A DNA stretch of 64,000 nt, from contig CANQQZ010000004.1 in NCBI GenBank assembly GCA_947626135.1, positions 62,001 to 126,000 of the forward strand, written 5' to 3'. This document shows positions 48,478 to 59,062 of the stretch, piece after piece. Every line of letters starts with the position of its first letter. The stretch's first letter is position 1. The stretch is from an uncultured Clostridia bacterium (GTDB lineage Bacteria > Bacillota > Clostridia > UBA1381). The position numbers and the translations under genes are program-made. The notes beneath the pieces were generated by a model. The model was not told the origin of the DNA and made no database searches. It saw only the letters and a list, made by a program, of their open reading frames with translations.

Positions 48478-49902
48478 TTAAAAATTTAATTTATCATCAA
48501 GGAACGTATCAAGCTCCTTAATCGCAATCCTTTGCTGCTCCATTGTGTCACGGTCGCGAACCGTAACGCAGCCGTCGCTTTCGGAATCGAAATCGTATGT
48601 TATGCAATATGGCGTTCCTATTTCATCCTGCCTGCGGTAACGCTTGCCTATCGAGCCTGCGTCGTCAAAATCTACGCTGTACTTTTTCGACAGCGCGTCG
48701 AATACCTCGTCCGCCTTGCCGCTCAATTTTTTTGAGAGCGGCAGCACCGCCGCCTTTATCGGCGCGAGCGCCGGATGCAGATGAAGCACTATACGCGTGT
48801 CCGTCTTGCCCTTATCATCCGTAAGCGTTTCCTCGTCATACGCCTCGCACAAAAACGCTAACGCTACTCTGTCCGCTCCCAGAGACGGCTCGATGCAGTA
48901 CGGCACATATTTATTCGTAACGGCTTTGCCGTTTTCATCCGTGGTCGTTTCGATGTACTCAAGCGATTTTCCGCTGTGCTCTATATGCTGCTTCAAATCA
49001 TAATCCGTTCTGTCCGCGATACCCCATAATTCGCCCCAGCCGAACGGGAACATAAACTCGATATCCGCCGTCGCGTTCGAATAGAACGCCAGCTCCTCCG
49101 GACTATGGTCGCGGAACCGCAGATTTTCCTCCTTCATGCCGAGATTTAACAGGAAATCCATGCAATACTTTTTCCAATACGCATGCCATTCCAAATCGGT
49201 ACCGGGAGCGCAGAAGAACTCCAGCTCCATCTGCTCAAACTCGCGCGTGCGGAAGGTGAACTGCCCGGGCGTTATTTCGTTTCTGAACGATTTGCCCACC
49301 TGGCATATACCGAACGGTATCTTTTTTCTCGTCGTGCGCTGAACATTCGCGAAGTTTACGAATATTCCCTGCGCCGTCTCGGGACGCAGATAAACCACGC
49401 TCGACGAATCCTCGGTAACGCCCTGAAATGTCTTGAACATCAGATTAAACTCGCGTATTTCGGTGAAATTGCGCTTGCCGCACACGGGACACGCTATCTC
49501 ATTCTCGCTTATATACGTCTCCATCTGCTCCTTTGACCAGCCGTCAACGACTATATCCTCGCCCTTTTCGCGGGCGAAATCCTCTATGAGCTTGTCCGCG
49601 CGGTGACGCGCCTTACAGTCCTTACAGTCCATGAGCGGGTCGGAAAACGAGCCCACATGACCGGACGCGACCCATGTTTCCGGGTTCATCAAAATCGCGC
49701 AGTCAATCCCCACGTTGTACTTCGATTCCTGCACAAATTTCTTCCACCACGCCTTTTTTACGTTGTTCTTAAACTCGACTCCCAGCGGGCCATAATCCCA
49801 TGTGTTGGCAAGCCCCCCGTAAATTTCCGAACCGGGATATATATACCCTCTGCCCTTGCAGAGATTGACAATCTTATCCAGAGTTTTATCCGAATTATTC
49901 AT
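48478..49902 (-). CDS. glyS: Glycyl-tRNA synthetase (dimeric type)
   Basis: [65 protein letters not shown]. Confidence 0.96.
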   Translation of the reverse strand: MNNSDKTLDKIVNLCKGRGYIYPGSEIYGGLANTWDYGPLGVEFKNNVKKAWWKKFVQESKYNVGIDCAILMNPETWVASGHVGSFSDPLMDCKDCKARHRADKLIEDFAREKGEDIVVDGWSKEQMETYISENEIACPVCGKRNFTEIREFNLMFKTFQGVTEDSSSVVYLRPETAQGIFVNFANVQRTTRKKIPFGICQVGKSFRNEITPGQFTFRTREFEQMELEFFCAPGTDLEWHAYWKKYCMDFLLNLGMKEENLRFRDHSPEELAFYSNATADIEFMFPFGWGELWGIADRTDYDLKQHIEHSGKSLEYIETTTDENGKAVTNKYVPYCIEPSLGADRVALAFLCEAYDEETLTDDKGKTDTRIVLHLHPALAPIKAAVLPLSKKLSGKADEVFDALSKKYSVDFDDAGSIGKRYRRQDEIGTPYCITYDFDSESDGCVTVRDRDTMEQQRIAIKELDTFLDDKLNF

Positions 49903-49936
49903 TAATGTACCTCCAAAATTGTGCTTTTATAATAAC

Positions 49937-49965
49937 AGTTTATAGAAATAAGTCGGTTTTGTCAA
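49937..49965 (-). promoter_or_regulatory. Promoter of glyS
   Basis: Minus strand TTGACA-17-TAAACT. Confidence 0.55.
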
Positions 49966-50017
49966 GTAATTTCAACAAATTCAGGTATCTTTTTTTATCA
50001 TTTTCCAAAAAAGCCGG

Positions 50018-50142
50018 CGTGGATAACTGTCTCAGTTAACATAAAATTATCCACGCTTTACATAAAAACGTGGATAATTTTTCTTGAACTGCCGTTTTTC
50101 GGACATGCGATGTGTGGATAAGTAGTTGGATAACGTGGATTT
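50018..50142. promoter_or_regulatory. Cluster of DnaA-box-like sequences
   Basis: CGTGGATAA (50018), TTATCCACG (50047), CGTGGATAA (50069), TGTGGATAA (50113, perfect), GTTGGATAA (50125), CGTGGATTT (50134). Confidence 0.65.
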
Positions 50143-50209
50143 TTCCGAAAAATAAGCCATTTTCGCATATATTTGCGTTATGTAAACCGTTTTATCGCAA
50201 TACGCAGAA

Positions 50210-52618
50210 TCATTTGCGGGGCGTGCATACGAGCACCCTTACGCGTCCTCCGCTCACCTCGGGCTTGTCATAATACGCCTCAACGCTGTAATTGCCAGAA
50301 ACAGCCTCGCTGACTGAAATTTTTCTGTAAGGCGTGCTTACGGTTTTCGCATAGCATACAATATCGGAGCTGAGCCGGTATGTCACGCCGGAAATCTGCA
50401 CCGTCGATTCGGTAAGGGCGCTCGCCGCGCCGTTATAGCGGCTGAGATTTATAATGCCTCCTATTCCGGACGCGTCCATGATAACCTTCACGGGTCCTCC
50501 GTAATTTCCGTTAACAGCCGCCTGATACTGCGAGCCGTCAACATCCACCGTATACATTCCCTGATTTGAGCTGATTACGGCGCCGTATTCGTAAACATCG
50601 CCCGTAACATTATTTAAAATTAATGACGTTATTTCGTTCATGGCGTTTCTCTCGCAGTACAGCACCTGCGTCGGGCGCAGCGTCAAACCGTCGATACGCT
50701 GCGTATAAATGCGTTTATAAAGCACCTTGTCGTACACGTTATCATTCGCAACGTCCAGTATGTTAACGCCGGGGGACAGCGTGTAATCGCCTATGGTAAG
50801 ATTCTCATATGACACCTTTCCGCTTATGGAAACGGACGATGATACCTTGCCCGCGGTCGCCTTGCCGTCCTTTAGTGTAAGCGAGCACACAGAGCCTATA
50901 AGACCCGACCGGTCATATGAGGTTTCGTATGTTCCCATCGTGCCGTCCGGAGCCGCAAGCGATATGTAATACGAGGAATATTCGCGGTTATTCGCGTCGG
51001 TAAACAGCTTCCTTCCCGCATCGGTAACATAGCCGACTATGATCGCCGATGAGCCGGAGGCGCCCGCCGTGCCGGATATGCCCGAAACGGACTGCGTCGC
51101 CGAGGTTACAACGCCCGCCGCGCCGCCGTCCTTGCCTATGCATATCGTTACAGTGTCGCCGTAATTAAAGCTGCCGCTCGAGGATAAATTATTAAACGCG
51201 TCTACGCCCTCGACCTCGTATTCAACGCCGGAAATCTTAACGCGCTGCGGCGAATCCTTAGTCGGCGACGCGCTTTCATAAATTCCCGTGACCTTGTTTG
51301 AATATGCGAATACAATATTAAGCGGCGCGCTGTAATAAATTATATCGTTTGTCATAACAGCGTTTTCCGTACTGCGGACGCCGTCGCGCATTACGGCTGC
51401 CGACGCGTCCGCGCCTATAGCGGACAGCCACCCGGATGATATTACCTTTACGGGTCCCTCCATAGTTGATGATTCGTATGTCACATAATCTACGGAGCCG
51501 CCGGGAGTGCGTTTTACATAAAGCGTATCTCCCATGCTCAGGCTTCCCTTAACCGCCGCGTATGTGGTCGGCGATTGGTTTCTGTACACCGTCGCGCTGT
51601 CCGGGATGTTAATTGTTTCAAAACCGCCGTCCTTGTACCCCACGACCGAGCCGGACAATGTGGAGTATACAAAATATGATTCATAATCGCGCGCCGACGC
51701 ATTGTCCTCCGGCACAAACGCTATAATATCGCGCGAATTTTTTATAAACATAGTTCCCGTCATACCGACGCAGGAATCGTCAAAGAAGCCGCCCTTCGTA
51801 TACGTGCCCGAGGACGTGAAAATTTTGTCGCTGCCAAGCGTTGTGTCCTGCGCGCTTCCCGCGATTATATCGGCGTTCTCAACCATCTGACAGTCGTGCG
51901 AGCCAAGGAGCGAAGTGGCATAGCTTGATGTGCCCACGGTTGTTGTAGTTGACGACGACTTCGACGATGACTGTAATGAATTATTTGCTCCCTGCATATA
52001 TTGCCCTGAGCTGCTGTCATTGCTTGTTGTGGTTCTGGTGCTTGTGGATACCTCAACATTAGTCTTAAGCGTATTATACACCAGATACATTACCTGCTGT
52101 CTTGTCATATCGGCGCCGATCTCACCGTTCACATCATCGAGCATATCAAGCCCCTGCGCCTGCGCGATCTGCCCGTATGGATACGCCGCGCCGAACGACG
52201 AATCGGCGTAGCCCAAAATACGCAGCATTACAGTAACCGCCTCCTCATAGGTCACAGTATTGAGCGGACGGTAGGTCGCGTCAAGATAGCCCTTTACATA
52301 TCCCGCCGACACCGCCGCGCGCACATAAGGCGCGTACCATTCGGTGTACGGCACGTCCTTATACGGCGATATTTTAAGTCCTATCGCCACGGTATTTTTC
52401 TGCGGCGACGCGGCAATGGCGATCTTCGCGAATTCGGCGCGCGACACCGGTCTGTCAAGCCCCATATCGCCGTTTTCATCGCCCTGCATAATATTTAAAT
52501 CCTTTAAAAGCGATATTATACCGCTTTCCCTTGTCACAGCCGCCGTGACCGTGACCGGCATAGCGGCAAACGACGCGGCGATTGCCGCGGTGAGAATAAA
52601 CGAAATAATTTTTTTCAT
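50210..52618 (-). CDS. Secreted SLH-domain surface protein
   Basis: Signal peptide MKKIISFILTAAIAASFAAMPVTVTAA; three SLH repeats ending near VYNTLKTN; long beta-rich C-terminus. Confidence 0.88.
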   Translation of the reverse strand: MKKIISFILTAAIAASFAAMPVTVTAAVTRESGIISLLKDLNIMQGDENGDMGLDRPVSRAEFAKIAIAASPQKNTVAIGLKISPYKDVPYTEWYAPYVRAAVSAGYVKGYLDATYRPLNTVTYEEAVTVMLRILGYADSSFGAAYPYGQIAQAQGLDMLDDVNGEIGADMTRQQVMYLVYNTLKTNVEVSTSTRTTTSNDSSSGQYMQGANNSLQSSSKSSSTTTTVGTSSYATSLLGSHDCQMVENADIIAGSAQDTTLGSDKIFTSSGTYTKGGFFDDSCVGMTGTMFIKNSRDIIAFVPEDNASARDYESYFVYSTLSGSVVGYKDGGFETINIPDSATVYRNQSPTTYAAVKGSLSMGDTLYVKRTPGGSVDYVTYESSTMEGPVKVISSGWLSAIGADASAAVMRDGVRSTENAVMTNDIIYYSAPLNIVFAYSNKVTGIYESASPTKDSPQRVKISGVEYEVEGVDAFNNLSSSGSFNYGDTVTICIGKDGGAAGVVTSATQSVSGISGTAGASGSSAIIVGYVTDAGRKLFTDANNREYSSYYISLAAPDGTMGTYETSYDRSGLIGSVCSLTLKDGKATAGKVSSSVSISGKVSYENLTIGDYTLSPGVNILDVANDNVYDKVLYKRIYTQRIDGLTLRPTQVLYCERNAMNEITSLILNNVTGDVYEYGAVISSNQGMYTVDVDGSQYQAAVNGNYGGPVKVIMDASGIGGIINLSRYNGAASALTESTVQISGVTYRLSSDIVCYAKTVSTPYRKISVSEAVSGNYSVEAYYDKPEVSGGRVRVLVCTPRK

Positions 52619-52631
52619 TTTCCGTCCTCCA

Positions 52632-53804
52632 TCAGTCATATCTGAGCGCGTCTATCGGATTGAGCGCCGCCGCCTTTTTCGCCGGCATATATCCGAAGAA
52701 CACGCCTATCGCCGCCGACACGGTAAATGATACTATTATCGAATTAAGTGTCGGCAATATATTCATATCCAGCAGCTTTCCCGCGCCGATGGCTAAAAGC
52801 GAGCCGAATATTATTCCTATAACGCCGCCTATGCAGCTGAGCATTCCCGCCTCCATAACGAACTGGGTCAGAATATTGCGCTGCTTCGCGCCGAGTGATT
52901 TCCTTATTCCTATTTCCCTCGTTCTTTCCGTAACGGACACGAGCATTATATTCATGATGCCTATACCCGCCACGATAAGCGAAATTGCCGCGATCGCCAC
53001 GAGCATAGCCTCCATGCTGTCAAGAATACCCATAAGAGATTCGGCTATCGCCTTCATCGCTATTATATTATAGTAATCATCGTCTCCTATATCCTTATCG
53101 CACAGATTTTCAATGAGCGACTCCGCGGCTTCAACCGTTTCCTGGTTCGTCGCGTAAACTATATAGTTGTTTATTTTGCGTGTGTTAGTGGTATGCGCCG
53201 CGACGGTATACGGAACGTACACGCTGTCGTCCTCCGAACCCTTAGTAGAGTCCCCGCGTTCCTCAAGTATTCCCACGACGCGGTATGGGACTCCCGTAAT
53301 CTGCAATGTTTTCCCGAGCGCGTTCCCGCCGAATATCTCCTTTGCTATATACGTTCCTATCACGCATACCTTCTGCATTCGCTCCACATCTATATATGTA
53401 ATGCCTCTGCCGCTCATGAGCTTATATTGATACAAGTCAATATATTGCTCGTTAACTCCCGTTGCCGAGGAATTCAGAGTATCGGTCCCGTCCTTTATAT
53501 AAGCCGGCATTGTCACGCTCGGAGAATATCCGCGTATCACGTCCGAATGCTCCCGCGCGAGTTCGTCCATATCCTCGACCGGCAGCTCCACCGTGCTCGC
53601 TCTGTTTGTTATATTTACCGAAATAGCCTCTATGCCGACCTCCTCAAACGCGTCGGTCACCTCGGACGTAAGCCCCTCCATCAGGCTTACCAGCGAAATT
53701 ACCGCCGTTATTCCTATGATTATGCCGAGCATTGTAAGCATTGAACGGAATTTATTGCTTATGATGCTCTGCACTGCCATTTTAAAGCATTTCCAAAGCA
53801 TCAC
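52632..53804 (-). CDS. MacB-like ABC transporter permease
   Basis: KMAVQSIISNKFRSMLTMLGIIIGITAVISLVSLMEG; ISLIVAGIGIMNIMLVSVTERTREIGIRKSLGAK. Confidence 0.94.
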   Translation of the reverse strand: MMLWKCFKMAVQSIISNKFRSMLTMLGIIIGITAVISLVSLMEGLTSEVTDAFEEVGIEAISVNITNRASTVELPVEDMDELAREHSDVIRGYSPSVTMPAYIKDGTDTLNSSATGVNEQYIDLYQYKLMSGRGITYIDVERMQKVCVIGTYIAKEIFGGNALGKTLQITGVPYRVVGILEERGDSTKGSEDDSVYVPYTVAAHTTNTRKINNYIVYATNQETVEAAESLIENLCDKDIGDDDYYNIIAMKAIAESLMGILDSMEAMLVAIAAISLIVAGIGIMNIMLVSVTERTREIGIRKSLGAKQRNILTQFVMEAGMLSCIGGVIGIIFGSLLAIGAGKLLDMNILPTLNSIIVSFTVSAAIGVFFGYMPAKKAAALNPIDALRYD

Positions 53805-54562
53805 GTCGCCCCCTTTGCCTTTTCGTCATACGGCGCTTCCTCGCCCGCGCCGTGCATTTTCATAACCGTCACATCGCCCTCTACCGGTCCGTCATATACT
53901 ATTTTGCCGTCCGTTATGCGTATGATTCGCTTTGCTCCGGCGGCTATGGAATTATCATGGGTTATCAGAATAATTGTGTTCCCCTCGCGGTTGAGCTGCC
54001 GCAAAAACATCATGACCTCGCGTCCGGTGCGCGAATCGAGCGCGCCGGTCGGTTCGTCCGCCAATATTACCGACGGATTGCCCGCAAGCGCGCGGGCTAT
54101 AGATACTCTTTGCTGCTGACCGCCCGACAGCTGCGACGGATAATTCCCCGCCTTAGATTTTAATCCCACGCGCTCCAGCGACTCCAAAGCCCGTTTCCTC
54201 TGCTCGCTCTCCCGCATACCCGCGTAAAGCAGCGGCAGCTGTACATTCTCTATTACCGTAAGCTTCGGGATAAGATTATACTGCTGGAAAATAAATCCAA
54301 GCGTCTTATTCCTTATTTCGGCAAGCTCGTCTTGGGTATAATTCGTTATTGCCCTGCCGTTGAGCCTGTATACGCCCCGCGTCGCGACGTCAAGGCATCC
54401 GATTATATTCATGCACGTTGATTTGCCCGAGCCTGACTGACCTACTATAGCCACAAACTCGCCCTTTTCTATTGTCATGGAAATCCCGTCGAGCGCATGC
54501 ACCGATGAGTTTCCCATTTTATATATCTTATATACGTCCTTTAATTCTACCAGCGGAGGCAT
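53801..54562 (-). CDS. MacB-like ABC transporter ATP-binding protein
   Basis: MPPLVELKDVYKIYKMGNSSVHALDG; GQSGSGKSTCMNIIGCLD; LSGGQQQRVSIARALAGNPSVILADEPTGALD; start set at 54562. Confidence 0.95.
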   Translation of the reverse strand: MPPLVELKDVYKIYKMGNSSVHALDGISMTIEKGEFVAIVGQSGSGKSTCMNIIGCLDVATRGVYRLNGRAITNYTQDELAEIRNKTLGFIFQQYNLIPKLTVIENVQLPLLYAGMRESEQRKRALESLERVGLKSKAGNYPSQLSGGQQQRVSIARALAGNPSVILADEPTGALDSRTGREVMMFLRQLNREGNTIILITHDNSIAAGAKRIIRITDGKIVYDGPVEGDVTVMKMHGAGEEAPYDEKAKGAT

Positions 54563-54578
54563 TGATATCACCCCCGTC

Positions 54579-54690
54579 TCAGCGTCCGCCGCCCGGACCG
54601 CCCATGCCGCCGCCCGGACCGCCCATGCCGCCGCGATTGCCGCCTGAACCGCCCATGCCGCCGCCCGGACCGCCCATGCCGCCGCCCATC
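54579..54690 (-). repeat. Coding repeat encoding (GGMGGPG)n tail
   Basis: gccgcccggaccgcccatgccgcc-type units repeated. Confidence 0.9.
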
Positions 54691-56801
54691 TGGCTGAACG
54701 CGTCCTCCATATCGTCGGAAAGCACATCGTCGTTTAACGCAAACGCGTTAACGGCTCTTACAACGTCGCCCTCGTTGATACCGGATTTTATTTCAATATA
54801 GTCCGAATCGTTTATGCCCGTTTCAACCTTGATCGCGCGATAGCCCTCCGGAACCTCTATGTTTACCGGCAAATCCTCCGAAGTCTCCGAAGTCTCCGAA
54901 GCCTCCGAAGCCGCGCCGGACGGTCCGGCGCTATGCACGGGCGCGCCGCCGCCCGCTGCTCCGTGCCGCGAGCTTTCGCGCATACCGTCGGAGGGAGCCC
55001 CGGCGCTTCGGGTGCTTTCCGGCGCGGAGGCTTTTTCATCGCCGTCCCCGCCCGACAGCATATCAGTAACATCGTTTATATGCGGCTCTCCGGTATCCTT
55101 AACGAATACTATATTGCCCCTGTTAACGCTGCTGACCGGCACCGTGACCGCGTTCACCGCCTCCTCGACGATTATTTCCGCGTCTACGTTCATTCCGGGC
55201 AGCAGGTCTCCGTAATCATCGATTTGAATGTCAATCGTATATGTCGTTACGCCGTTTTCATTCACGCCGTCCACCGGGACCTTCACGACCTTGCCCTCAA
55301 ACCTGCCGTCAACGGCGTCAGCCGTGACCGAAGCCGTCTGACCGACCTTAACGAGAGCAACCTCCGTTTCGTCCACGTCTATGCTGAGCTTCACGCTCGA
55401 TAGATCATATATGACGCAAAGCGGGTCGGTATTGCCGCCGTTTGCGGAGTCGACCGTGTCGCCCGATTTTGCGTTTTTCGTCACGACTGTGCCGTCGATC
55501 GGCGCCTCAACCACAAAGTCGTCCACCGCATCCTGCGCGTTCTGCACCTGGAGCCGCGCATCGTCCAGCGAAAGCTGTGCGTTCTTTATATTGGAGTCCT
55601 GGGAATATGTGTCATTGTTTATAACCTGCCTTTGAAGCGACAGCACCGCGTCGTCATACGACAAGCGCGCGTTATCGTAAGCGGTTTCAAGCTGATCGGA
55701 GTCGATATATCCCAGCCGCTCGCCCGCGTACACCGCATCGCCCTCGGATATATCAAATCCCGTAAGCGTTCCCGCCGCCTTAGCCGTTATCGTTCTTGAC
55801 TCCGCATATTCAAAGCTTGCCGTATCGGCGCACGCAGCACCGTTGACAACCGCGCTGCCGACGTCCGAGGCTGTAAGCGCCCCGGGATTGGCGACCTCGA
55901 TCGTAGCGTAAACGACCATAGTATGCGCGTCGGACGCGGTTGAAGCCGACGCGGTTTCCGTAACCGTGCCCCATATCGTTTCGCCTGCGCCCGCCACGGA
56001 CACCTCAGCCGCAGCGCCCTCGTATACGTTCTCCGCGTCAAATTCGTTGAAGGGCAGCCTGAGCTTCATTACCGAATCGTCGTATATATCGGCAATCTGC
56101 GCGCCGTTTTGTACGTCGCTGCCGTTCTCGGCGTAAACCGCGCTGACCTTTCCGGATATATCCGGAACAATATAACGGTCCTGCAGCGCGCTGTCAGCGT
56201 CATTCAGACTGTTTAACGCGCGCTCCACGGCATTTTGCGCGCTTGCCGTCTGCGCGCTGTTCGAGCTTAAAGTCTGTGATTTCGCTTTGACCGCGTCAGC
56301 GTATTGCTGCTGCGCCTTCGTCAGGTTATTTTTCGCGCTGGTAAGCTGATTCCTCGCGTCCTCATCATCGAACTGATAAAGCTTATCGCCCTTTTTGACC
56401 TTATCGCCCTCGCTTATGTAATCCGATGTTATATCGCCCGAATGCATTGAAATCACGTTATAGGAATCGTTGGGCTCTATATATGACGAGCCGGTAATGG
56501 TATTTGACACCGTGCGGCGCTGCGCCGGCTCGTCAACATACACATCGTTTTCCTCGTCTCCGCCCTTAAGGCTGTGGCTGATAATTCCCGCTCCCACCGC
56601 AATCACCGCCGCGGCAAGAACAGCTCCGCCTATAATAAGCCTTTTCCTTTTCCTTTTTCTTTGTCTCACAAGGTAATCCTCGCCGTTATCATCGTCCTCC
56701 TGGAACGAAATTTCACCGCCCGTTTCCTCTCCGCGCGTCTCCTCTTTGATTTCGTCCTCCTCAGGTTTTTCTTCCCTTACGGTTTCCTCAAGCTCCGACA
56801 T
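54579..56801 (-). CDS. HlyD/MacA-type efflux adaptor with Gly/Met-rich C-terminus
   Basis: TM after KRKRKRL; coiled coil + lipoyl halves SEGDKVKKGDKLYQFDD, VEAPIDGTVVTKNAKSGDTV; GGGMGGPGGGMGG tail. Confidence 0.92.
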   Translation of the reverse strand: MSELEETVREEKPEEDEIKEETRGEETGGEISFQEDDDNGEDYLVRQRKRKRKRLIIGGAVLAAAVIAVGAGIISHSLKGGDEENDVYVDEPAQRRTVSNTITGSSYIEPNDSYNVISMHSGDITSDYISEGDKVKKGDKLYQFDDEDARNQLTSAKNNLTKAQQQYADAVKAKSQTLSSNSAQTASAQNAVERALNSLNDADSALQDRYIVPDISGKVSAVYAENGSDVQNGAQIADIYDDSVMKLRLPFNEFDAENVYEGAAAEVSVAGAGETIWGTVTETASASTASDAHTMVVYATIEVANPGALTASDVGSAVVNGAACADTASFEYAESRTITAKAAGTLTGFDISEGDAVYAGERLGYIDSDQLETAYDNARLSYDDAVLSLQRQVINNDTYSQDSNIKNAQLSLDDARLQVQNAQDAVDDFVVEAPIDGTVVTKNAKSGDTVDSANGGNTDPLCVIYDLSSVKLSIDVDETEVALVKVGQTASVTADAVDGRFEGKVVKVPVDGVNENGVTTYTIDIQIDDYGDLLPGMNVDAEIIVEEAVNAVTVPVSSVNRGNIVFVKDTGEPHINDVTDMLSGGDGDEKASAPESTRSAGAPSDGMRESSRHGAAGGGAPVHSAGPSGAASEASETSETSEDLPVNIEVPEGYRAIKVETGINDSDYIEIKSGINEGDVVRAVNAFALNDDVLSDDMEDAFSQMGGGMGGPGGGMGGSGGNRGGMGGPGGGMGGPGGGR

Positions 56802-57083
56802 ATATTTCACGCCCTCCCGCAATTGATTTCGTATAAATTAAAAAGCCGAAACAGATTATTCCCTCCGCTTCAGCAGCAATTTTCATTCTCCGTCCGCGGG
56901 AATAACCGAAAAGGCATGCCTCCTCTCAGGCAAGCCTCATTCCCCCGCAGATAAATCATATCATCGTACTTATTGTATCATCTTGATATACTTTTGTCAA
57001 TCGGAGAATTATTAACAATTTATGAACAAGTGCCGCGTATTTTTATCGTAAAATTAAAAAAAAATTACAAACATTATTTTCTA

Positions 57084-57112
57084 TTGTATTTGCGAAAAAA
57101 AGAATATATAAT
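57084..57112 (+). promoter_or_regulatory. Promoter for the 57145-60774 operon
   Basis: TTGTAT-17-TATAAT. Confidence 0.55.
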
Positions 57113-57144
57113 AAATATAATATGTTGATTTTTGGGGAAATGCT

Positions 57145-58335
57145 ATGAAGAAGATATTCATTATAATAATATGTCTCATGGCGGCTGTAATTTTAGGATA
57201 CGGAATACACTACGCCGCGGCTCCCGTATCGTCGCAGGAGCTGGAAAGAGCAACTCATGAAAAATCCGCTCCGGCGCGGGGATATATAGTCCGCGACGAA
57301 ACGGCTTATTACGCCGACAGGAGCGGACAGCTGTATAACAATGTCGCGGTGGGCGCGAGAGTGGCAAAGGATTCTCTTATATATACCATTTACGACGGCA
57401 GCGTTGACCCATCGGTCATAAGCGAGCTTAATACGCTTAACCGAAGCATCGCGGCAGCCGAAGCGGAGCAGGCTTCGGAAAGCTACAGCTCGGATTCGAT
57501 CTCCGTCGAGAGCGAGATCGCCTCACGCACGGCGCAGATCATCGGCGCGGCACGTGAAAACGACGTTACAAGCATAGCCCGGTATAAAAAGGATATAAAC
57601 AGCCTCCGCCAAAACGGCTCCATTATAAGCGCCGCGGATGAGCTGACGGAGCTTACGGCGCGCAGGGACGCCCTCGAGGCGCAGCTTGGAAACGGCATAA
57701 GCGAGCGCTATGCCGAAAATTCCGGCGTCTTTACCACCTACTATGACGGCATGGAGGATGTTTTGAGCACGGACAGGGCGGACGAGTATACGGTGGAATA
57801 TATAGAATCGCTCGGCGAGGCGTCGTCCAGGGAAAGCCATTACGATACCGTCGAGGAGGGCGGATTCGTATGCTGTATAGTAAACAACCACCTGTGGAGC
57901 GTTCTGCTCGTTACGGAGCGCAAAGCCCTTGACGGCAGCGAAATCGGCGATACCGTCACAGTGCGATTCAACAATATCGCGGGCGAGGAGCGCGACGGAA
58001 AAATATCATACATAAGCAGCGAGGAGCAGGACAAGGACGGGCGCTGCTTTGTAATTATCGAATGCTCGGAATATTTCGAGGGCGCCTATTCATACAGAAA
58101 CGCCGACGCAGATATAATATTTGAAAAATATTCCGGTTACAAGGTGCCCGTTCAGGCTGTTCACAGCGAGGAGCAGCGGCAGTTTGTCATAGGCCTGTCC
58201 GATAACCGCCTGTACGAATGCGATATAAACGTACTGTATTCGAACACCGACGAGGGATACGCAATCGTGGATTCCGCAGACGGAGCCGAGCATTCGCTGT
58301 CCTCGGCGGACAGAATTCTGACCGGTGAGAGGTGA
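57145..58335 (+). CDS. HlyD-like membrane-anchored protein upstream of sepF cluster
   Basis: N-terminal TM, GYIVRDETAYYADRSGQLYNNVAVGARVAKDSLIYTIYDGSV, coiled coil. Confidence 0.8.
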   Translation: MKKIFIIIICLMAAVILGYGIHYAAAPVSSQELERATHEKSAPARGYIVRDETAYYADRSGQLYNNVAVGARVAKDSLIYTIYDGSVDPSVISELNTLNRSIAAAEAEQASESYSSDSISVESEIASRTAQIIGAARENDVTSIARYKKDINSLRQNGSIISAADELTELTARRDALEAQLGNGISERYAENSGVFTTYYDGMEDVLSTDRADEYTVEYIESLGEASSRESHYDTVEEGGFVCCIVNNHLWSVLLVTERKALDGSEIGDTVTVRFNNIAGEERDGKISYISSEEQDKDGRCFVIIECSEYFEGAYSYRNADADIIFEKYSGYKVPVQAVHSEEQRQFVIGLSDNRLYECDINVLYSNTDEGYAIVDSADGAEHSLSSADRILTGER

Positions 58336-58339
58336 TTTT

Positions 58340-59041
58340 ATGAGCATAAATGAAAATCTGGCACAGGTGCGGCGGCGCATAGCCGAGGCGGCGGAGCGTG
58401 CCGGCAGAAGCGCTGATGAGATAACTCTTATCGCCGTAACAAAAACCCGCGCGGCGAAGGAGATAAACGAGGCAATTTCTCTGGGAGTGACCGATATAGG
58501 CGAAAACAAGCCCCAGGAAATACGCGACAAGTTCGCGGATGTAAGCCCTGTCCGCTGGCATATGATAGGTCATCTGCAAACAAATAAGATAAAATACATA
58601 ATCGACCGCGTATGCATGATTCATTCCGTGGACAGCATACATCTTATGGACGAAATCGACAAACAGGCGGGTAAACATAATATCGTTATGGATATACTTA
58701 TCCAGGTCAACATTTCCGGCGAGGAAACAAAGCAGGGCTGCGCTCCGGAGGAGCTTCCCCGGCTGCTTGAACACGCGGGAGAGCTTAACAATATCCGGGT
58801 CAGGGGTCTTATGACAATTGCTCCCAAAGCCGACAGCGGTGTTACAAATTCTTTACATTTTGACAACATTCGCCGGCTTTTTGTTGACATAAGTCAAAAA
58901 AAATACGATAATGTTACTATGGAATGTCTTTCTATGGGCATGAGCGGCGATTATGAAACAGCCATAGAATGCGGCGCGACAATGGTACGCGTGGGCACCG
59001 CGATATTCGGTGAACGCGACTATTCCAAATCGGCGCAATAA
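58340..59041 (+). CDS. YggS/YlmE family PLP homeostasis protein
   Basis: ITLIAVTKTRAAKEINEAISLGVTDIGENKPQEI; HMIGHLQTNKIKYI; LSMGMSGDYETAIECGATMVRVGTAIFG. Confidence 0.95.
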   Translation: MSINENLAQVRRRIAEAAERAGRSADEITLIAVTKTRAAKEINEAISLGVTDIGENKPQEIRDKFADVSPVRWHMIGHLQTNKIKYIIDRVCMIHSVDSIHLMDEIDKQAGKHNIVMDILIQVNISGEETKQGCAPEELPRLLEHAGELNNIRVRGLMTIAPKADSGVTNSLHFDNIRRLFVDISQKKYDNVTMECLSMGMSGDYETAIECGATMVRVGTAIFGERDYSKSAQ

Positions 59042-59062
59042 ACGAAAAAAGGAGATGTGGTT

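Noticed and set aside
54563-54727. N-terminal extension MCFPTIWRTRSARWAAAWAVRAAAW... of the ABC ATPase ORF
   Set aside because: Out-of-frame reading of the adaptor's Gly/Met repeat; the ATPase starts at 54562 with a GGGGGTGAT site.
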